A DNA stretch of 64,000 nt from Diphasiastrum complanatum (Eukaryota; Streptophyta; Lycopodiopsida; Lycopodiales; Lycopodiaceae), in contig CM055108.1 of the NCBI GenBank assembly GCA_029204225.1, forward strand, positions 25,613,803-25,677,802, written 5' to 3'. The notes below the pieces were generated by a model. The model was not told where the DNA came from. It saw only the letters and a list, made by a program, of their open reading frames with translations, and ran no database searches. Numbering within the stretch: position 1 is the stretch's first letter; the number at the start of each line of letters is the position of its first letter. Shown here one piece after another: positions 45,530 to 56,187 of this stretch. A program made the translations under genes and the position numbers.

Positions 45530-46085
45530 GAATGGTTTACATGTACCTAAACTCTCTGCAAATATGTTGTCAGTAAGTAGAATCATTGATTTAGGTCATA
45601 GGGTAGAGTTTGAATCTGATCAATGTCCAATTATCAATAGATCATTGCACTCGATAAGAGGCATGAATACTTATAGAGATTGATTCATTGTTATTTTGAC
45701 ACAAGTCAAGCCTTGAATACTTCTGTTCTAGTCAATAAGGTATCACTTTGGCATAATAGTTAGGACATTTGAATCATACATCGGTGTCGAACATGTCGAA
45801 ACAGTCCTTAGTACTTGATCTCAACTACCCAACCAATAAAGTCGAACTCCTTGTCTGTCATAGTTGCATTGTTAAAATACATACTAGTATTCCATTTAGA
45901 TCGACTCATAGGCATGTATCAAAAAATATTCTAGATGTCGTTCACTTAGAAATATATGGTCCAATCCAAACTCCATTATCGCTTGGTGCCTTGTATTTCA
46001 TTACCTTCATTAACGAATATTCCAGAAGAACATCTGTTTATTTCATTAAACAGAAGTCGGAGGCTTTTCAAAAATTTGAGCTTAG
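45530..46085 (+). pseudogene. Ty1/copia fragment: GAG-pre-integrase and integrase start
   Basis: LSNGLHVPKLSANMLSVSRI at 45527 and LGHRVEFESDQCPI match the copia protease/pre-integrase region. After stops, CHSCIVKIHTSIPFRS (zinc-finger CxxC), DVVHLEIYGPIQTPLSLGA and FINEYSRRTSVYFIKQ match the integrase N-terminus; the first catalytic Asp is changed (HLEIYGP for HxDI(C/Y)GP). It ends at QKFEL, about 46085. The family differs from A and B and resembles the family at 31815-33540 (shared IYGPIQTP/ICGPMQTP wording). Confidence 0.72.
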
Positions 46086-46520
46086 CCACAATGCGCCGTC
46101 ATCCATCCAGTGAGAACTTCTTGGAAATTCACTTGCTAACTAACTTGGGTAAGTCATTATATTCATAACAAACGGACATAGCCTTCGACACCTTCGATAG
46201 GTCGTCGTTGTTGTAGTCACTTGTTAAGCGATTCTTGTGTATTTTTGCAGACTGTAAAAACACGAATAAAATTGCAAAACTGGATAAATTAATGGATGTA
46301 GATTAACTATAGGATTACTAGGAGAATAATCCAACGTAGCCAAATCTTGAGGCAAAAGTGCCACAATCACTTAATAGATGCCAAACTTCAATATTAGACA
46401 AAACCATTTAAAAAATCTATCATCAATGAAGCAATAACGGCCACATTCAATAGAGAATCAGATGTGATTTTTCACTTATGTACATGACCTATTTGAGATT
46501 ATAGCCTTAGCTGGCTTATT
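46086..46520. other. No gene recognised
   Basis: Nothing recognisable lies between the copia fragment and repeat copy B. Confidence 0.35.
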
Positions 46521-47952
46521 TTAAGGAACTCCACCAAGCTTAGAGCCATGCTATATTCTTGGATCCAATAGTATACCAAATTAGGACTAGACGACGCACA
46601 TCAAATACTAATGACATAAGTAACATGGAATTATGAAAGAAAACAATGTTCACTCCCAATTCAACTCAAACTTGCTTAAAGAAGCCATCATTATAGATGG
46701 AAGATCAAGAGTGAATCTCATCTCAACAAAACCATATTGAGAATGGGTTTAGGGCCACTACAACCATATGATTTCATCATCAAGGTCATTGACCAAAGCA
46801 TGGTCAAGTTATTAGGAGTGGCAATCTACACATGAAAATAGTTGGTCTAATATTTGTTATATCCTTCACAATCATAAAATTAACATATACACCTAACTCA
46901 TATTGTTTTTTATTAGAGAGACCTTGACAGAATATGGCCGAGGTTAGGCATGATTGGAAGTCTAAAAAAATACGTTTGAGAATTGCAAAACGTTGTGCAA
47001 ATAGATTCCAATACTCGGGGTATAAAAAACACCTTTTGACAAAATGATTTGAGTTAATGGATCAACCATCATCCTCAACTCGTCACCAACAAAAGAAAGC
47101 CAACTTACAAGTTTTCTTGTCAACATTAGATGTTGATTCAAAAGAAGATATGTCAATTGAATCTTATGATAAAGATGAGCCTTCAAATTCATCAACTGAA
47201 AAAGAGAGCATCCATAAAATGTCAAGTTCTGAATTGAAAGACATTATTGAAAATTCTTTGGCTCCTCAAAAATCATGTGTTGTCTTCGGATGTTATATAA
47301 TATATTATGATAGTTATATGAGATTTGTAAACAAAAAAAACCATTGTCATTATTCATTGTTTAAATACATTTGTTTGAAATTATGAGAAGATTAACTCGT
47401 GAAAAAGCATGATTTTAAGCCCATAATCAGTAATTCAAAAAATACCAAAAAGGACACTCTTTTAGTTCAAACTTCCAAAATAAATATTATTGCGTATTTA
47501 TTGAAAGATTCCCATCTATCCTATGATGCAATAGAAAAACAAGGCACAATGTTCTCAATTTTGGAGTGATTCGTAAATAAATAGGTTAGCATTGACTAAC
47601 AGTGCACTTGTACTTATGTGTGAAATAGAAATGCATTGTAGATAAATGAGGTGTAAATACACAAATTGTGTTGTAAAATAATGACAACTAATTTTATATA
47701 CTAGACCATAAGCCCTCTAATCATACTATGGAATTTTTTGGGATGGCCAAATAGTAAAACTATTAAAACTTTGTAGAAGTCAAGTTACTTGCCAAAATAG
47801 ATAAAATGCAAGTTATCTTATACTTTTCAAGTTAGAAAAATGGCCAATAAACAAATGCGACATTAGCTCATATGGGCCCAAGTATATAAAGCTCAAACTG
47901 TATTTCTTTTCCTCATGCCTCATTTGAAAAATAGAGAGTGAATTCTCTCCAA
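46521..47952 (+). repeat. Unknown 1.4-kb repeat, copy B, with a short reading frame
   Basis: This is the counterpart of 34073-35465. It holds a frame 47057-47386 starting MDQPSSSTRHQQKK, followed by an acidic, Ser-rich stretch (SIESYDKDEPSNSSTEKESI) and a SELKDIIENSLAPQ-type helix. The equivalent stretch in copy A keeps most residues (DSYDKDEPSNS, EKESIHKMS) but has a slip and a stop. Ends as in copy A, just before a TG/GA microsatellite. Copy B also has about 80 extra bases near 46790-46865 that are absent from copy A. Confidence 0.65.
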
Positions 47953-47961
47953 CTTGTGTCT

Positions 47962-48100
<139 letters not shown>

Positions 48101-48774
48101 TGTGCGTGTGAACCTAACAAACATTACTACCAGAATACAAAAAATACGAATCTTAAAGTCAATAGTATTCATACAAAGTCATCATAATCAAAAATATCAT
48201 CTCGAGATGACCTAACTATTAATAAAAGTTCTAAGTTCAAAAGAATATGCTCAACTGCATCCATGGCACAAGAACAACCATGTTGGAAAAAAGAAATTCT
48301 TGTGGGAACTAAATGGTCTACATATATTCTAAAATGTCGCAACATGTTATCATTGTCTAGTTATGGCATAAGAATAAAGTCGGACATTGTTTTAGTTCTA
48401 TTCAAAGTTAACCATTATAAGGCTAAAAGTGTCAAGCATATGTTGGAGAGGGCGGAGGTGGGATTGTTGCCATTGGGAACTTCTCGGACAATGCCTTGAA
48501 AAGGAGTGAAAAACCATGCCGAAAAAGTTCCAAACGGTAATTGCCAAACTTTTTCAATGTAGCGAATCTAAATCGGACCTTGTTAAATATCTTTGGCTAT
48601 GACTTGGCTTGATCTTTGCCTCTAGTACTTCGTGACATAGGTTATTTAAGTCTAAGACTTGTTTGATTTCCCTCCAATGCTTGACGTGACAATATAATCT
48701 TTGGTCTAGGAATGAACAAATAGAAGACCCTATGATGATTAATTATGGTGTATTTGACTTTCTCTTTCCTTTGA
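48101..48774. other. No gene recognised
   Basis: No coding motif was recognised on either strand; the 78-codon frame at 48263 has none. It separates the microsatellite from the organellar patch. Confidence 0.35.
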
Positions 48775-49082
48775 AATCAATAACATCAAGATGAAGGTAC
48801 CACACCCATCCAAATAACTCCACTTAGAACTTCCCTTCTATCTGAATTGAAAAATTTATGGAGGAGATTGGGTTTGAAATTACCAAAAACCACACGATTA
48901 TATAGCCAAAGAGATTAAGTTGCACCTAAAATCATCCCAAGTGCTGCTAATGTGGCCACTAAGCTATTTCTTTGGAAAGCTTCTTCCAAAATAAAGAATT
49001 CCCCAATAAAGCTGCTAGTACCTGGTAAAGTCATATTGGCTAAAGTAAAAAATAAAGAAATGGTACTCATTGAGCCGCCACC
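48775..49082 (-). pseudogene. nad4: Nuclear copy of mitochondrial nad4, 3' part
   Basis: On the minus strand this reads STISLFFTLANMTLPGTSSF, then IGEFFILEEAFQRNSLVATL, then AALGMILGAT, a stop, SLWLYNRVVFGN, a segment with LLHKFF and finally GVIWMGV. This is the C-terminal quarter of plant mitochondrial NADH dehydrogenase subunit 4 (complex I), with the usual LANMSLPGTSSFIGEF core kept. There is a stop within it and a short gap before GVIWMGV where FIFIPFLV is expected. It is therefore a degraded mitochondrial insertion in nuclear DNA, or RNA-edited-site-bearing mitochondrial DNA moved to the nucleus. It is not functional. Confidence 0.85.
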
Positions 49083-49124
49083 CATCTCTAGTCTCCCGGG
49101 GACTCGTATATCTACGTATAAAAA

Positions 49125-49335
49125 TCAAGTTTTGGTATGTTAGGGGATATTACCATTGCTGAACCCAAAGCATACATTGCATTTGTAGGGAAAAGAGTGA
49201 TCGAACAAACGTTACGTCATAAAATACTTGATGGTTTTCAAATAGCTGAGTCTTTATTTGATCATGGTGTATTCAATTTAATTGTACCACATAACCTTTG
49301 AAAAGGTGTCTTGAGTGAAATATTCAAATTCTAAA
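49125..49335 (+). pseudogene. accD: Nuclear copy of plastid accD, C-terminal part
   Basis: The plus frame reads [54 protein letters not shown] and PHNL, then a stop, KGVLSEIF. This is the conserved C-terminal stretch of the plastid acetyl-CoA carboxylase carboxyltransferase beta subunit (usually [26 protein letters not shown]). A single in-frame stop replaces a Leu codon near the end. Only the last ~65 residues are present and no plastid sequence continues on either side. Confidence 0.87.
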
Positions 49336-49410
49336 GATCAGCTCCTTGTAAGGAACGTAACAATTATTATATTAGATAATTTTCATGTTTCGTACAAATG
49401 CTTCAAGATA

Positions 49411-49820
49411 TGTGTGTGTGTGTGTGTGTGTATCATGAATCCTATGGAACGCATTCTGTGGGTCCCCACGGTACAGATTTATTCCATACCGTGGAAATAC
49501 CTTTGTTTTTAAAAAAAAAAAATCAATAAAAATGGCCAAAAACATTTTTAAAAATCCCTGAAAAAAATCAAAATTTTTCTAAATCCTCAAATAGAAAGCC
49601 TCAAAAAAGAGTTTTTGTATAATTTTTTAATTTTTTGATTTTCTTATTTTTCTATATTTATTGTACATTTATTAAGCTTTTGTTTAGACTAATTTAGAAA
49701 AAATTGAAAAAAAAATAAAAAAATAAACTTCCATACATGTCTTGTGGATATTCTCCATGGAATAGTATGGAACGGGGTACAGGATGGTTCTATACGGATG
49801 AAACCGATCCGTATTTATTC

Positions 49821-49853
<33 letters not shown>

Positions 49854-50300
49854 GTACCCCCGGAACGTGTTTCGGACAATAGGGACGATACGAAATGGTT
49901 CCATACCATGGAGCACCATTTATTTTTATGTTCTTTTTGGCAAAAAAAAAAAAAAGCCTAAAAACTTCTCAAAAACTATCTTTAAAAAATCAAAGAAAAG
50001 AGCCAAAAAAGCCCCAAGTCCATATATGGAAAGCCTCCAAAAGATTTTTTCTGTACTTTTTTCATTTTTTTTAACGTTCCCTATTTTTCCATATCTATTT
50101 GAGATTTTATTTGCTTTTTTTAAATTTAAATTAGTATATATTGATAAAAATATTAAAGAAAGGGACGTTCCGTACACATTCTATGGATTCTCTCCACGAA
50201 ACGGTACAAAATTGGCTACAGAACGGTTCGTTCTTAGACGTATGTATATGTGTGTACACACACACACACACACACACACATATCTAAGAACTAATACAGA
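49411..50300. repeat. Two diverged ~415-bp tandem units, each TG tract + inverted repeat + A/T-rich block
   Basis: Unit 1 starts with (TG)n at 49411, then CGGTA-type words, a poly-A run (about 49510), AAATAGAAAGCCTCAAAAAAGA (49588) and a T-rich block. Unit 2 starts with (TG)n at 49824, then a poly-A run (about 49943), TATGGAAAGCCTCCAAAAGAT (about 50024) and a T-rich block. A third unit seems to start before the (AC)n at 50254. Embedded inverted repeats are CCACGGTA/TACCGTGG (49466-49494), ATACGGAT/ATCCGTAT (49792-49814) and TTCTTAGA/TCTAAGAA enclosing TG and AC tracts (about 50229-50290). GG(A/T)ACGG, GGTTCCATACC and similar words recur. No protein is encoded. Confidence 0.65.
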
Positions 50301-50791
50301 ATGGTTCCATACCATCAAGTTGTCATAAAACGGTGGTCGTGAGCGCAGCGGAGGCTTAGTTGCTCATAGCATAGGCGTGCAGGAACGGAAACGCAACAAT
50401 TAGCAACAGAAATATTCAAGTGGAAGAATTCATACAGTTTGCGAAAATCAACGACACAGTAGTGAGACAAAAATTGCACTCTGATAAAAATATCAACAGT
50501 GAGTACAATGGCTTGAAGTAATAACTTCAGCTTGCTGAGCGTGAAAACGCTGGCGATAACTCTGATTGAAAGAGAAATTCCAAAATTAACACTTACATAG
50601 CTTGTTTCAGCTAATATAGAGATTTACAAGAGAGGAAATACCTTACAAGCCTTTAAGGCTATTTATGCTAGTCTTTGCATATGTACAAAAGTTGGTAACC
50701 GTCAACCGCCTTTGGGATATTTGTTTGTCCAGTTGTTTTTTAGGGTTACTCATCCATTGGCGAAGTTGGTCAGCAAAAATACAAAAAAGAT
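50301..50791. other. No gene recognised, possible LTR remnant
   Basis: This stretch has LTR-like character (GTGGTCGTGAGCGCAGCGGAGGCTTAG, TTTACAAGAGAGGAAATACC) but no partner copy in the window. It leads directly into the tandem repeat at 50792. Confidence 0.35.
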
Positions 50792-51085
50792 GAAGGTGCC
50801 TTTAAAATAATTTCCAAGATATTCTAGCCACTTGGCCAGTGTGTCACATTTTTCGCTAAGGAGTGAAAAAGGCGAAAAAGACGAAGGTGCCTTAAAAATG
50901 ATTTCTAAGGTATTCTGGCCACTTGGCCAATGTGTCGCATTTTTTCGCTATGGAGCGAAAAAGACGAAGGTGCCTTAAAAATGATTTCTAAGGTATTCCG
51001 GCCACTTGGCCAGTGTGTTGCATTTTACGCTAAGGAGCGAAAAAGGCGAAAAAGGCGAAGGTGCCTAAAAATGATTTCTAAGTCA
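50792..51085. repeat. Tandem repeat with units of 91, 83, 91 and a partial unit, each with a hairpin
   Basis: Units begin GAAGGTGCC(T) at 50792, 50883, 50966 and 51057. Each full unit has TTTCTAAGGTATTC(T/C)GGCCACTTGGCCA(G/A)TGTG and an A/T-flanked hairpin such as TTTTTCGCT-ATGG-AGCGAAAAA. TTGGCCA is itself palindromic. Units 1 and 3 have an extra GCGAAAAAG(A/G) copy, which explains 91 against 83 bases. Confidence 0.9.
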
Positions 51086-51340
51086 TGGAAAATCTCAAAG
51101 GGGAAAAATGTGAAGGCCTAAAAATATGTTGTTGGCCTTCGGGTTTTCAGGATGCTCATTACTTTAACGATTTGTTTTAAGACTGAGCATAAGAAATCTT
51201 ACACAAGTTTTGTGAGAAAAATGCATGGAACCTGTTTCTATTTTGATTTTTTTTATTAAATTTTTGAATATCTTTATACATAAAAGCAAAATAAATCTAG
51301 AAAAATGGCTCTCCTCTAAAAAGTGTGGATGGCCCGGGCG
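51086..51340. other. No gene recognised
   Basis: Unassigned sequence between the tandem repeat and the truncated copia element. The minus-strand copia frame appears to run on to 51164, but it leaves family similarity near 51341. Confidence 0.4.
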
Positions 51341-52514
51341 GCAAGTGTTGCCGTCGAACAAAACTCGAATGCCTAGATATGCCATCTTGGAGACAGATAG
51401 CAGATCCTTTCTGAGTGAGGGCACATAGAGTGCTCCTAGCAGCTCTGCTTGGCCTGACAGTGTTCGTAGCTGTAGAGAGCCGATGCCTTTGACATCGTGT
51501 CTGCTTCCATCGTCTAGAATCGTTGCTCTATCATTTTCGAGTTCACAAAAGTTGATCAAGATCTTCTTGTTGCAGGTTATGTGAGATGTTGCTCCTGAAT
51601 CGATGACTAAATCGTAGTCGTGTTCAGAGTAGCTTGTCGAAGCTTCGTCGAGTATTGTGAAAGCTTCGTCACCTCTTTCAACATCTTTTGATGACTCTGC
51701 AATGTTTGTTTTTTTAGCTTTGTTTTTTTTTTTTGGGTTGAATCTGTAGTCGTATGCAGAATGCCCTTTCTTCTTGTAGTGCATGCAAGGTATTGCTGGA
51801 TTGAACCAGCATTTGTTGGCTGTATGGCCTGGTTTGTGGCAGTGATCGCAGGAAGAAGATTGTTGATTCGAGGACTTCGTCTTCTTGAATGTTGGCTTGT
51901 TTTTGTTCTTCTTCTTTTCTCTTGATCACTGCTTCCCTCTCCTTCGTCTCTCGTCAGTCTCTCATCAGCGACAAGACTGACTACTTTGTCGAATGTCATA
52001 TCTGGTAGACTCAGTATGAGCATTCTCAGCGGCTGATAGGATGTCGGTAGAGTTTCATGAAGTACATCAGCTGCTATGGTGCTGGGACCTGGTGCTCTTG
52101 TCCTGATGCAACGAGTTGAGCGAAGATCGTTCTGATCTTCTCAACGTGCTAATCCAACTAGTTGCCATCCCACCGTATTGATTGCAGCTGATTGTGAAGG
52201 TGCATGACTGAAGCTGCAGTCCTCACTTCATACTTCTGCTTCAATCTTTTCCATGCTGCATGGATGCTTTTGTAGTCTTCAATCTGCATGAGTGGATCTT
52301 CATTTATGGATGAAACAATGATCGCCATTGCGCGTTCATCCTTTCTGATCCATTCAACTCTCCTCGAGTCTCCCTCTGGAGGCTGCACCTCTGAGAGCTT
52401 GGTCACCGACCAGATGCCTTCGCCCTTCAGGATTATTTTGATTTTGAATTTCCAGATTCTGTAATTTGCACCATCAAGACTGATTGCTACTCTGGTCTGG
52501 ATTGTCATAGCCAT
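51341..52514 (-). pseudogene. Copia family A gag and protease, truncated
   Basis: From ATG 52514: MAMTIQTRVAISLDGANYRIW, a block with EVQPPEGDSRRVEWIRKDER and KRLKQKYEVRTAASVMHLHN, matching gag of the plus-strand copy at 10063. Slips and stops lie between 52150 and 51790. A knuckle-like MHYKKKGHSAYD has lost its Cys residues (CMHCKKKGHS in the other copy). The protease VIDSGATSHITCNKK (about 51600) is kept, as is LRTLSGQAELLGALYVPSL. The element is cut near 51341 after FDGNTC, so integrase, RT and RNase H are missing. Confidence 0.85.
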
Positions 52515-52579
52515 ATTGTGTTGTCTAGAGGAATCACTGCTGGGATATCAGTAGTAATGACCTGTACACTCTGATACCA

Positions 52580-53360
52580 TGTAGCGAAAGCTTTTTTGTT
52601 TCATGTTCGTCTTCTCTCTTCTGATTCACGAACAATTTTCTATCTTTGAATTTTCTTTTCGTGCGGAAGCTCTTACAGGATCCCAGACACTCAACTATGC
52701 ATCACAGAACATATTTTATTCTAGCAATCAAGAGACACAGCACAAGGCCAAGAGATACACGAAATAGAGCGACTATATTGTCAGTTTGGTTTTAGAGCGA
52801 GATCGTCAATGTCTCACTCGTTGGCGGATTAACTCTCTGCTCTTTCGTTGTGTTCTGCTCATTGGTAGACTTTCATGCACAACTATGGTATTTTTGCTTT
52901 TTTACTCTATTCGCTATGTCTCTCTCTGTTTCTTACAGATCTCTATCAAATTCTCATCACACAGTTATGATCCAGAGAAGATCATTTATACCTCCACTAT
53001 GTGGAGTTTACAAGATAGCCAAATGTAGAATCACAAGACTAGTTAATGCTAATCAACTAGTTAGTTAGTTTTCGTTGTTGCTATTCGTTTCAACTAGGAG
53101 TGAAGCCCGTTGAGCTGCCAGCTGGCAGCGCGAAAGATTTCTCTTCGTGTGTTTTCATTCTTTTTGTTTCTTTTCGTAGTTTTTGTTTTGCGTCCATTTT
53201 GCGGTTTGTGGTCTTGGAGGTGTGTTTACGATTCACGATTGATTCGCAAATCGTTCGTGCTTTGAGTCAAAGACACGTTGACTGTCGCGAATTGTTCTCG
53301 TTCGACCTTCGTGTCTTGTTCGTGCTGCGACAAAGTTGTAGGAGTTCACCATTTCTGACA
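52580..53360 (-). mobile_element. 5' LTR of copia family A (minus strand, complete)
   Basis: This 781-bp LTR runs from TGTCAGAAATGG (53360) to TTTCGCTACA (52580), with TG and CA ends. It is followed on the minus strand by primer site TGGTATCAGAGTGTA (52579-52565). It matches 14022-14828. The element inserted in a GGTACTTTT-rich intron-like sequence that continues at 53361. Confidence 0.88.
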
Positions 53361-54987
53361 GTAATTATGGTACTTTAGTTTTTCGTACTTAATTTATTGC
53401 TTTAGCAAGTTTTTGTACATAACTTGGAATTTAAAATACTACTTATGGTACTAAATGTGGAAGTCACTAGCTTCTTTTGGTACTTTATTTGGTTATTTGG
53501 TACTTTCTATGTGAGGATTTACAATGAACAGTGTGTGTTATAATTAACACTCTGTTTTGCAGGAAAAAACAAAATGGATGAGTACCTGATCCTGCGAAAG
53601 TTCTGCTACTCAACCGAGGAACTTCATGAAGAGTATGGCTTGAGTCTAGAGGGCAAACTGGCAAAAGACCTGCTAGACACTGATCTGCAAGACAGTCAGT
53701 GGCTAATGATCTTCAGGCTGGGATACAAAAAAATGGTAAGATATATCTTAACCAACTGCATCCACAATTTGTGGAGGACTGTCGTCTGCTCTTCCACAAG
53801 GTGTACCGGACAGGCGAGATCACTACTAGATTCGCCAAATGCTATGCCTTTGCCTTTGAGCGCTGCAAGGCCGCCAAATTGGACCCTACCTATCACAAGA
53901 TAGCATGGGCGAGATTTGGCAAGAATGTGATTGCAATGTGCAACAACAAAAAGGATGGCCTAAAGAAAAAGCTAGAAATTGGAGTAGGGCTAACGGGCCC
54001 CCTCAGAGTGGGCAACCAAGTTGGAGGCAAGAGAGAGACTCCAGCAAGTTCGGAGGTGAGGACAGTGTGTCCCACGCTGCTCTGTCCCCTCTAGGATATA
54101 TGCCTGAGATGGAGGCGATGAATCAGAGAGTCGCAAAAAGATCAGGGTGGATGCTTGCAAGGCTGTCAGAATTAAAGGACAACATTCTAAAGAAGAAGGA
54201 AAAACTGCTGGTCAGGCAGGGTGAAAACACAGTCGTCCAAGTAATCAAGGACGAGATTCATGAGCTGGAGAAGAGCCTGGTTGAGTTGTGGACACGGACT
54301 CCTCCCAATGAAGAGGAGATAAAAGAAGTGGATGATGGGCTCATTTTGACTAGGCGCATGCTAAAAAAAGTTGAAATGCAAACGGATGCCCAGTCCCTCG
54401 GAAGGAGGTTGCAGAGGAGGAGGTAAATTTTTTGGTAGTCTTCCTTTTTCTGTTTGGTACTTTTCGTTCTTTTGAAGTTTATGAACGCGCTATGGTCATT
54501 ATAATGAAACCTTTGGAGCTTTTAATAATTTTCATGTTGTTTTTTTGGTACTTTTATGGTGTTTTTGGTATTTTTGGTACTTCTGGATTATACTTTTATG
54601 GTGTGTTATTTTTGGTACCCTAGATTTATACTTTTATGGTATTTTTGGTACTTTTTGTACTTTTGGTACTTCTAGATTCGATTTTTAATACTGTTCGACA
54701 TTTTTTATGCAATTTTTGGTACTTTTAAGATCTTGTTTGATACTTTTGGTACTTCTGAATTTGCTTTTTAGTACTGTTTGGCACTTTTATGCTTTGCTTG
54801 GTAGTTTTTTGAAAATGCTTGATAGTTTTGAAGCTATTATTGTATAGTATATACAATGTTGGCTATTGTTTGGTACTATTGTTCATTGTTTGATGCTATT
54901 TTGTAATAATTCGGATTTTCATTGCAAAGGGAATACGCAAAGTTGGAGTTAGATTGGAAGATGCTCAAGGGCACACTGATTTTGTGA
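53361..54987 (+). CDS. Unrecognised intron-containing gene, coding exons with two frame slips
   Basis: An intron acceptor TCTGTTTTGCAG ends at 53562. The exon then has ATG 53574 (MDEYLILRKFCYSTEELHEE), a segment with LSLEGKLAKDLLDTDL and DSQWLMIFRLGYKK. After a run of seven A (53727-53733) the frame slips to IYLNQLHPQFVEDCRLLFHK, TRFAKCYAFAFERCKAAKLD and WARFGKNVIAMCNNKKDG, and near 54060 to GYMPEMEAMNQRVAKRSGW, a LARLSELKDNILKKKEKLL helix and EIHELEKSLVELWT. A donor AG|GTAAAT at 54422/54423 and acceptor GCAAAG at 54929 join in frame to a short last exon ending with TGA 54985-54987 (EYAKLELDWKMLKGTLIL). The introns are packed with GGTACTTTT-like words. The N-terminal part and helical C-terminal part match no family I know. 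It could be a gene with sequencing slips, a decayed gene or a transposon-borne gene. Its 5' end was cut by the copia insertion. Confidence 0.5.
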
Positions 54988-55080
54988 ACCTCATGCAAGA
55001 GAGGATCAGCCGGGGGCACAGATTCACTTTGTTCCCGAGACCCCACGTGGTGGGTGTGTAGCGGAAACAACTTGTTACTC
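54988..55080. other. 3' flank of the unknown gene
   Basis: This short stretch lies between the predicted stop and the lone family-B LTR, and contains CACGTGGTGGGTGTGTAGCGG. It has no own feature. Confidence 0.3.
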
Positions 55081-56099
55081 TGATGAATTCATCGGATTCG
55101 TGAAACTTTCACGAAGGTGAATCAAGCACGACTCTCTTCGTCTCGAATGGAATTCAGATGCGATCACTGGATACTGCCAGCTAAATCACTCCTACAGTCC
55201 TCCAGAGTGTAGTCAGTCACTAATGATCTACATTCATAAATTAATACAGCATTCAACATAGTTTCAACCAAAGTGCAGAATTCAAAATGAACAAGAAGAA
55301 ACTCAGACATGCAATTAACAGCAGAAACATTTGCATTCGAGATCAGACACAACATGAATTGATATGTGTGCGAAGGCTACAATATCATCTATTGACTTCT
55401 TTTCTCTGATTCTTTAAGCACTACGTGCATGTCCACGCAGTGCATTGGCGTGAGAGAAACACGGTTCTCTCACAACTAATAGTCTCGCTTTACTAGAGGA
55501 CAGTTGGATCTTCTGATTCTAGACATAATTGTCTTCGCACGCAGACAGACAAGTATTTAGTATTTTTCGTCTTGATTGATTACTAGCATCAGACTATTAC
55601 ATTATTACACTATGTGTATTATGTTGATCTGTAGGTCAAGTATCATCCAGTAAGCATAGTCGCTCTATGTAAATCTAAGATTAGAGTGATTAAGCAACTA
55701 GTCAGGGAGTTACAAGAGTGGCAAATTAGCCACGACCTAGGAAGTATCTACTGACATCATGCCATCAGATCAGATATCTGTACTTCTGGGTACTTGCATG
55801 ATCTTAGCTGGTACTCTTTGGAGCGTGAGGGCAAAACGAGTTTCATTTTGCTCGTATGCCTTTCTCTCGTACTGGACCGCAAAGGAATCTCATTCGTGGA
55901 TCTTTGTGTTCGCGAATCGTTCGTCTTCGTCTCCTTTGACTTTCGTGTTCGCAAACCGTTCATCTTCGTTTCCTTGGACTTTCGGTACGCAAAACTTTTC
56001 GTGCTTTGTGTCTCCAGATCTTCGAGTTCGCAAATGTCTTCGTCGGGCTGAGGGCTGAAAGCTAGCAAGGCTTTGTAGTTGGAAACATTTCATTTCTTC

Positions 56100-56100
<1 letters not shown>
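55081..56100 (-). mobile_element. Lone LTR of copia family B
   Basis: This 1,020-bp LTR runs from TGAAGAAATG (56100) to GAATTCATCA (55081) on the minus strand. It matches the LTRs at 6573-7551 and 41755-42275. No primer site, coding region or second LTR adjoins it. The flanks (TACTC before 55081, ATGAG after 56100) do not form a target duplication, so it may be a solo LTR whose flank was rearranged by the adjoining GA tract, or a truncated element. Confidence 0.75.

Positions 56101-56102
<2 letters not shown>

Positions 56103-56185
<83 letters not shown>
56103..56185. repeat. (GA)n microsatellite, left half of an interrupted GA tract
   Basis: About 41 GA units stop exactly at the left LTR of the element at 56186. 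The GA tract resumes exactly after the right LTR at 63015, so one microsatellite was split by the insertion. Confidence 0.95.

Positions 56186-56187
<2 letters not shown>

Noticed and set aside
48950-49143. 63-codon plus-strand ORF beginning MATKLFLWKASSK
   Set aside because: It is the antisense shadow of the nad4 fragment; the minus strand gives the recognisable protein.
49744-50328. 194-codon plus-strand ORF
   Set aside because: It runs through TG, poly-A and AC tracts of the tandem units and encodes Cys-Val, Lys and Thr-His runs. No domain; explained by the repeat.
50792-51085. CRISPR array or bacterial terminator series
   Set aside because: The whole unit is tandemly repeated rather than a repeat with unique spacers. 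Hairpins lie in plant repeat DNA.
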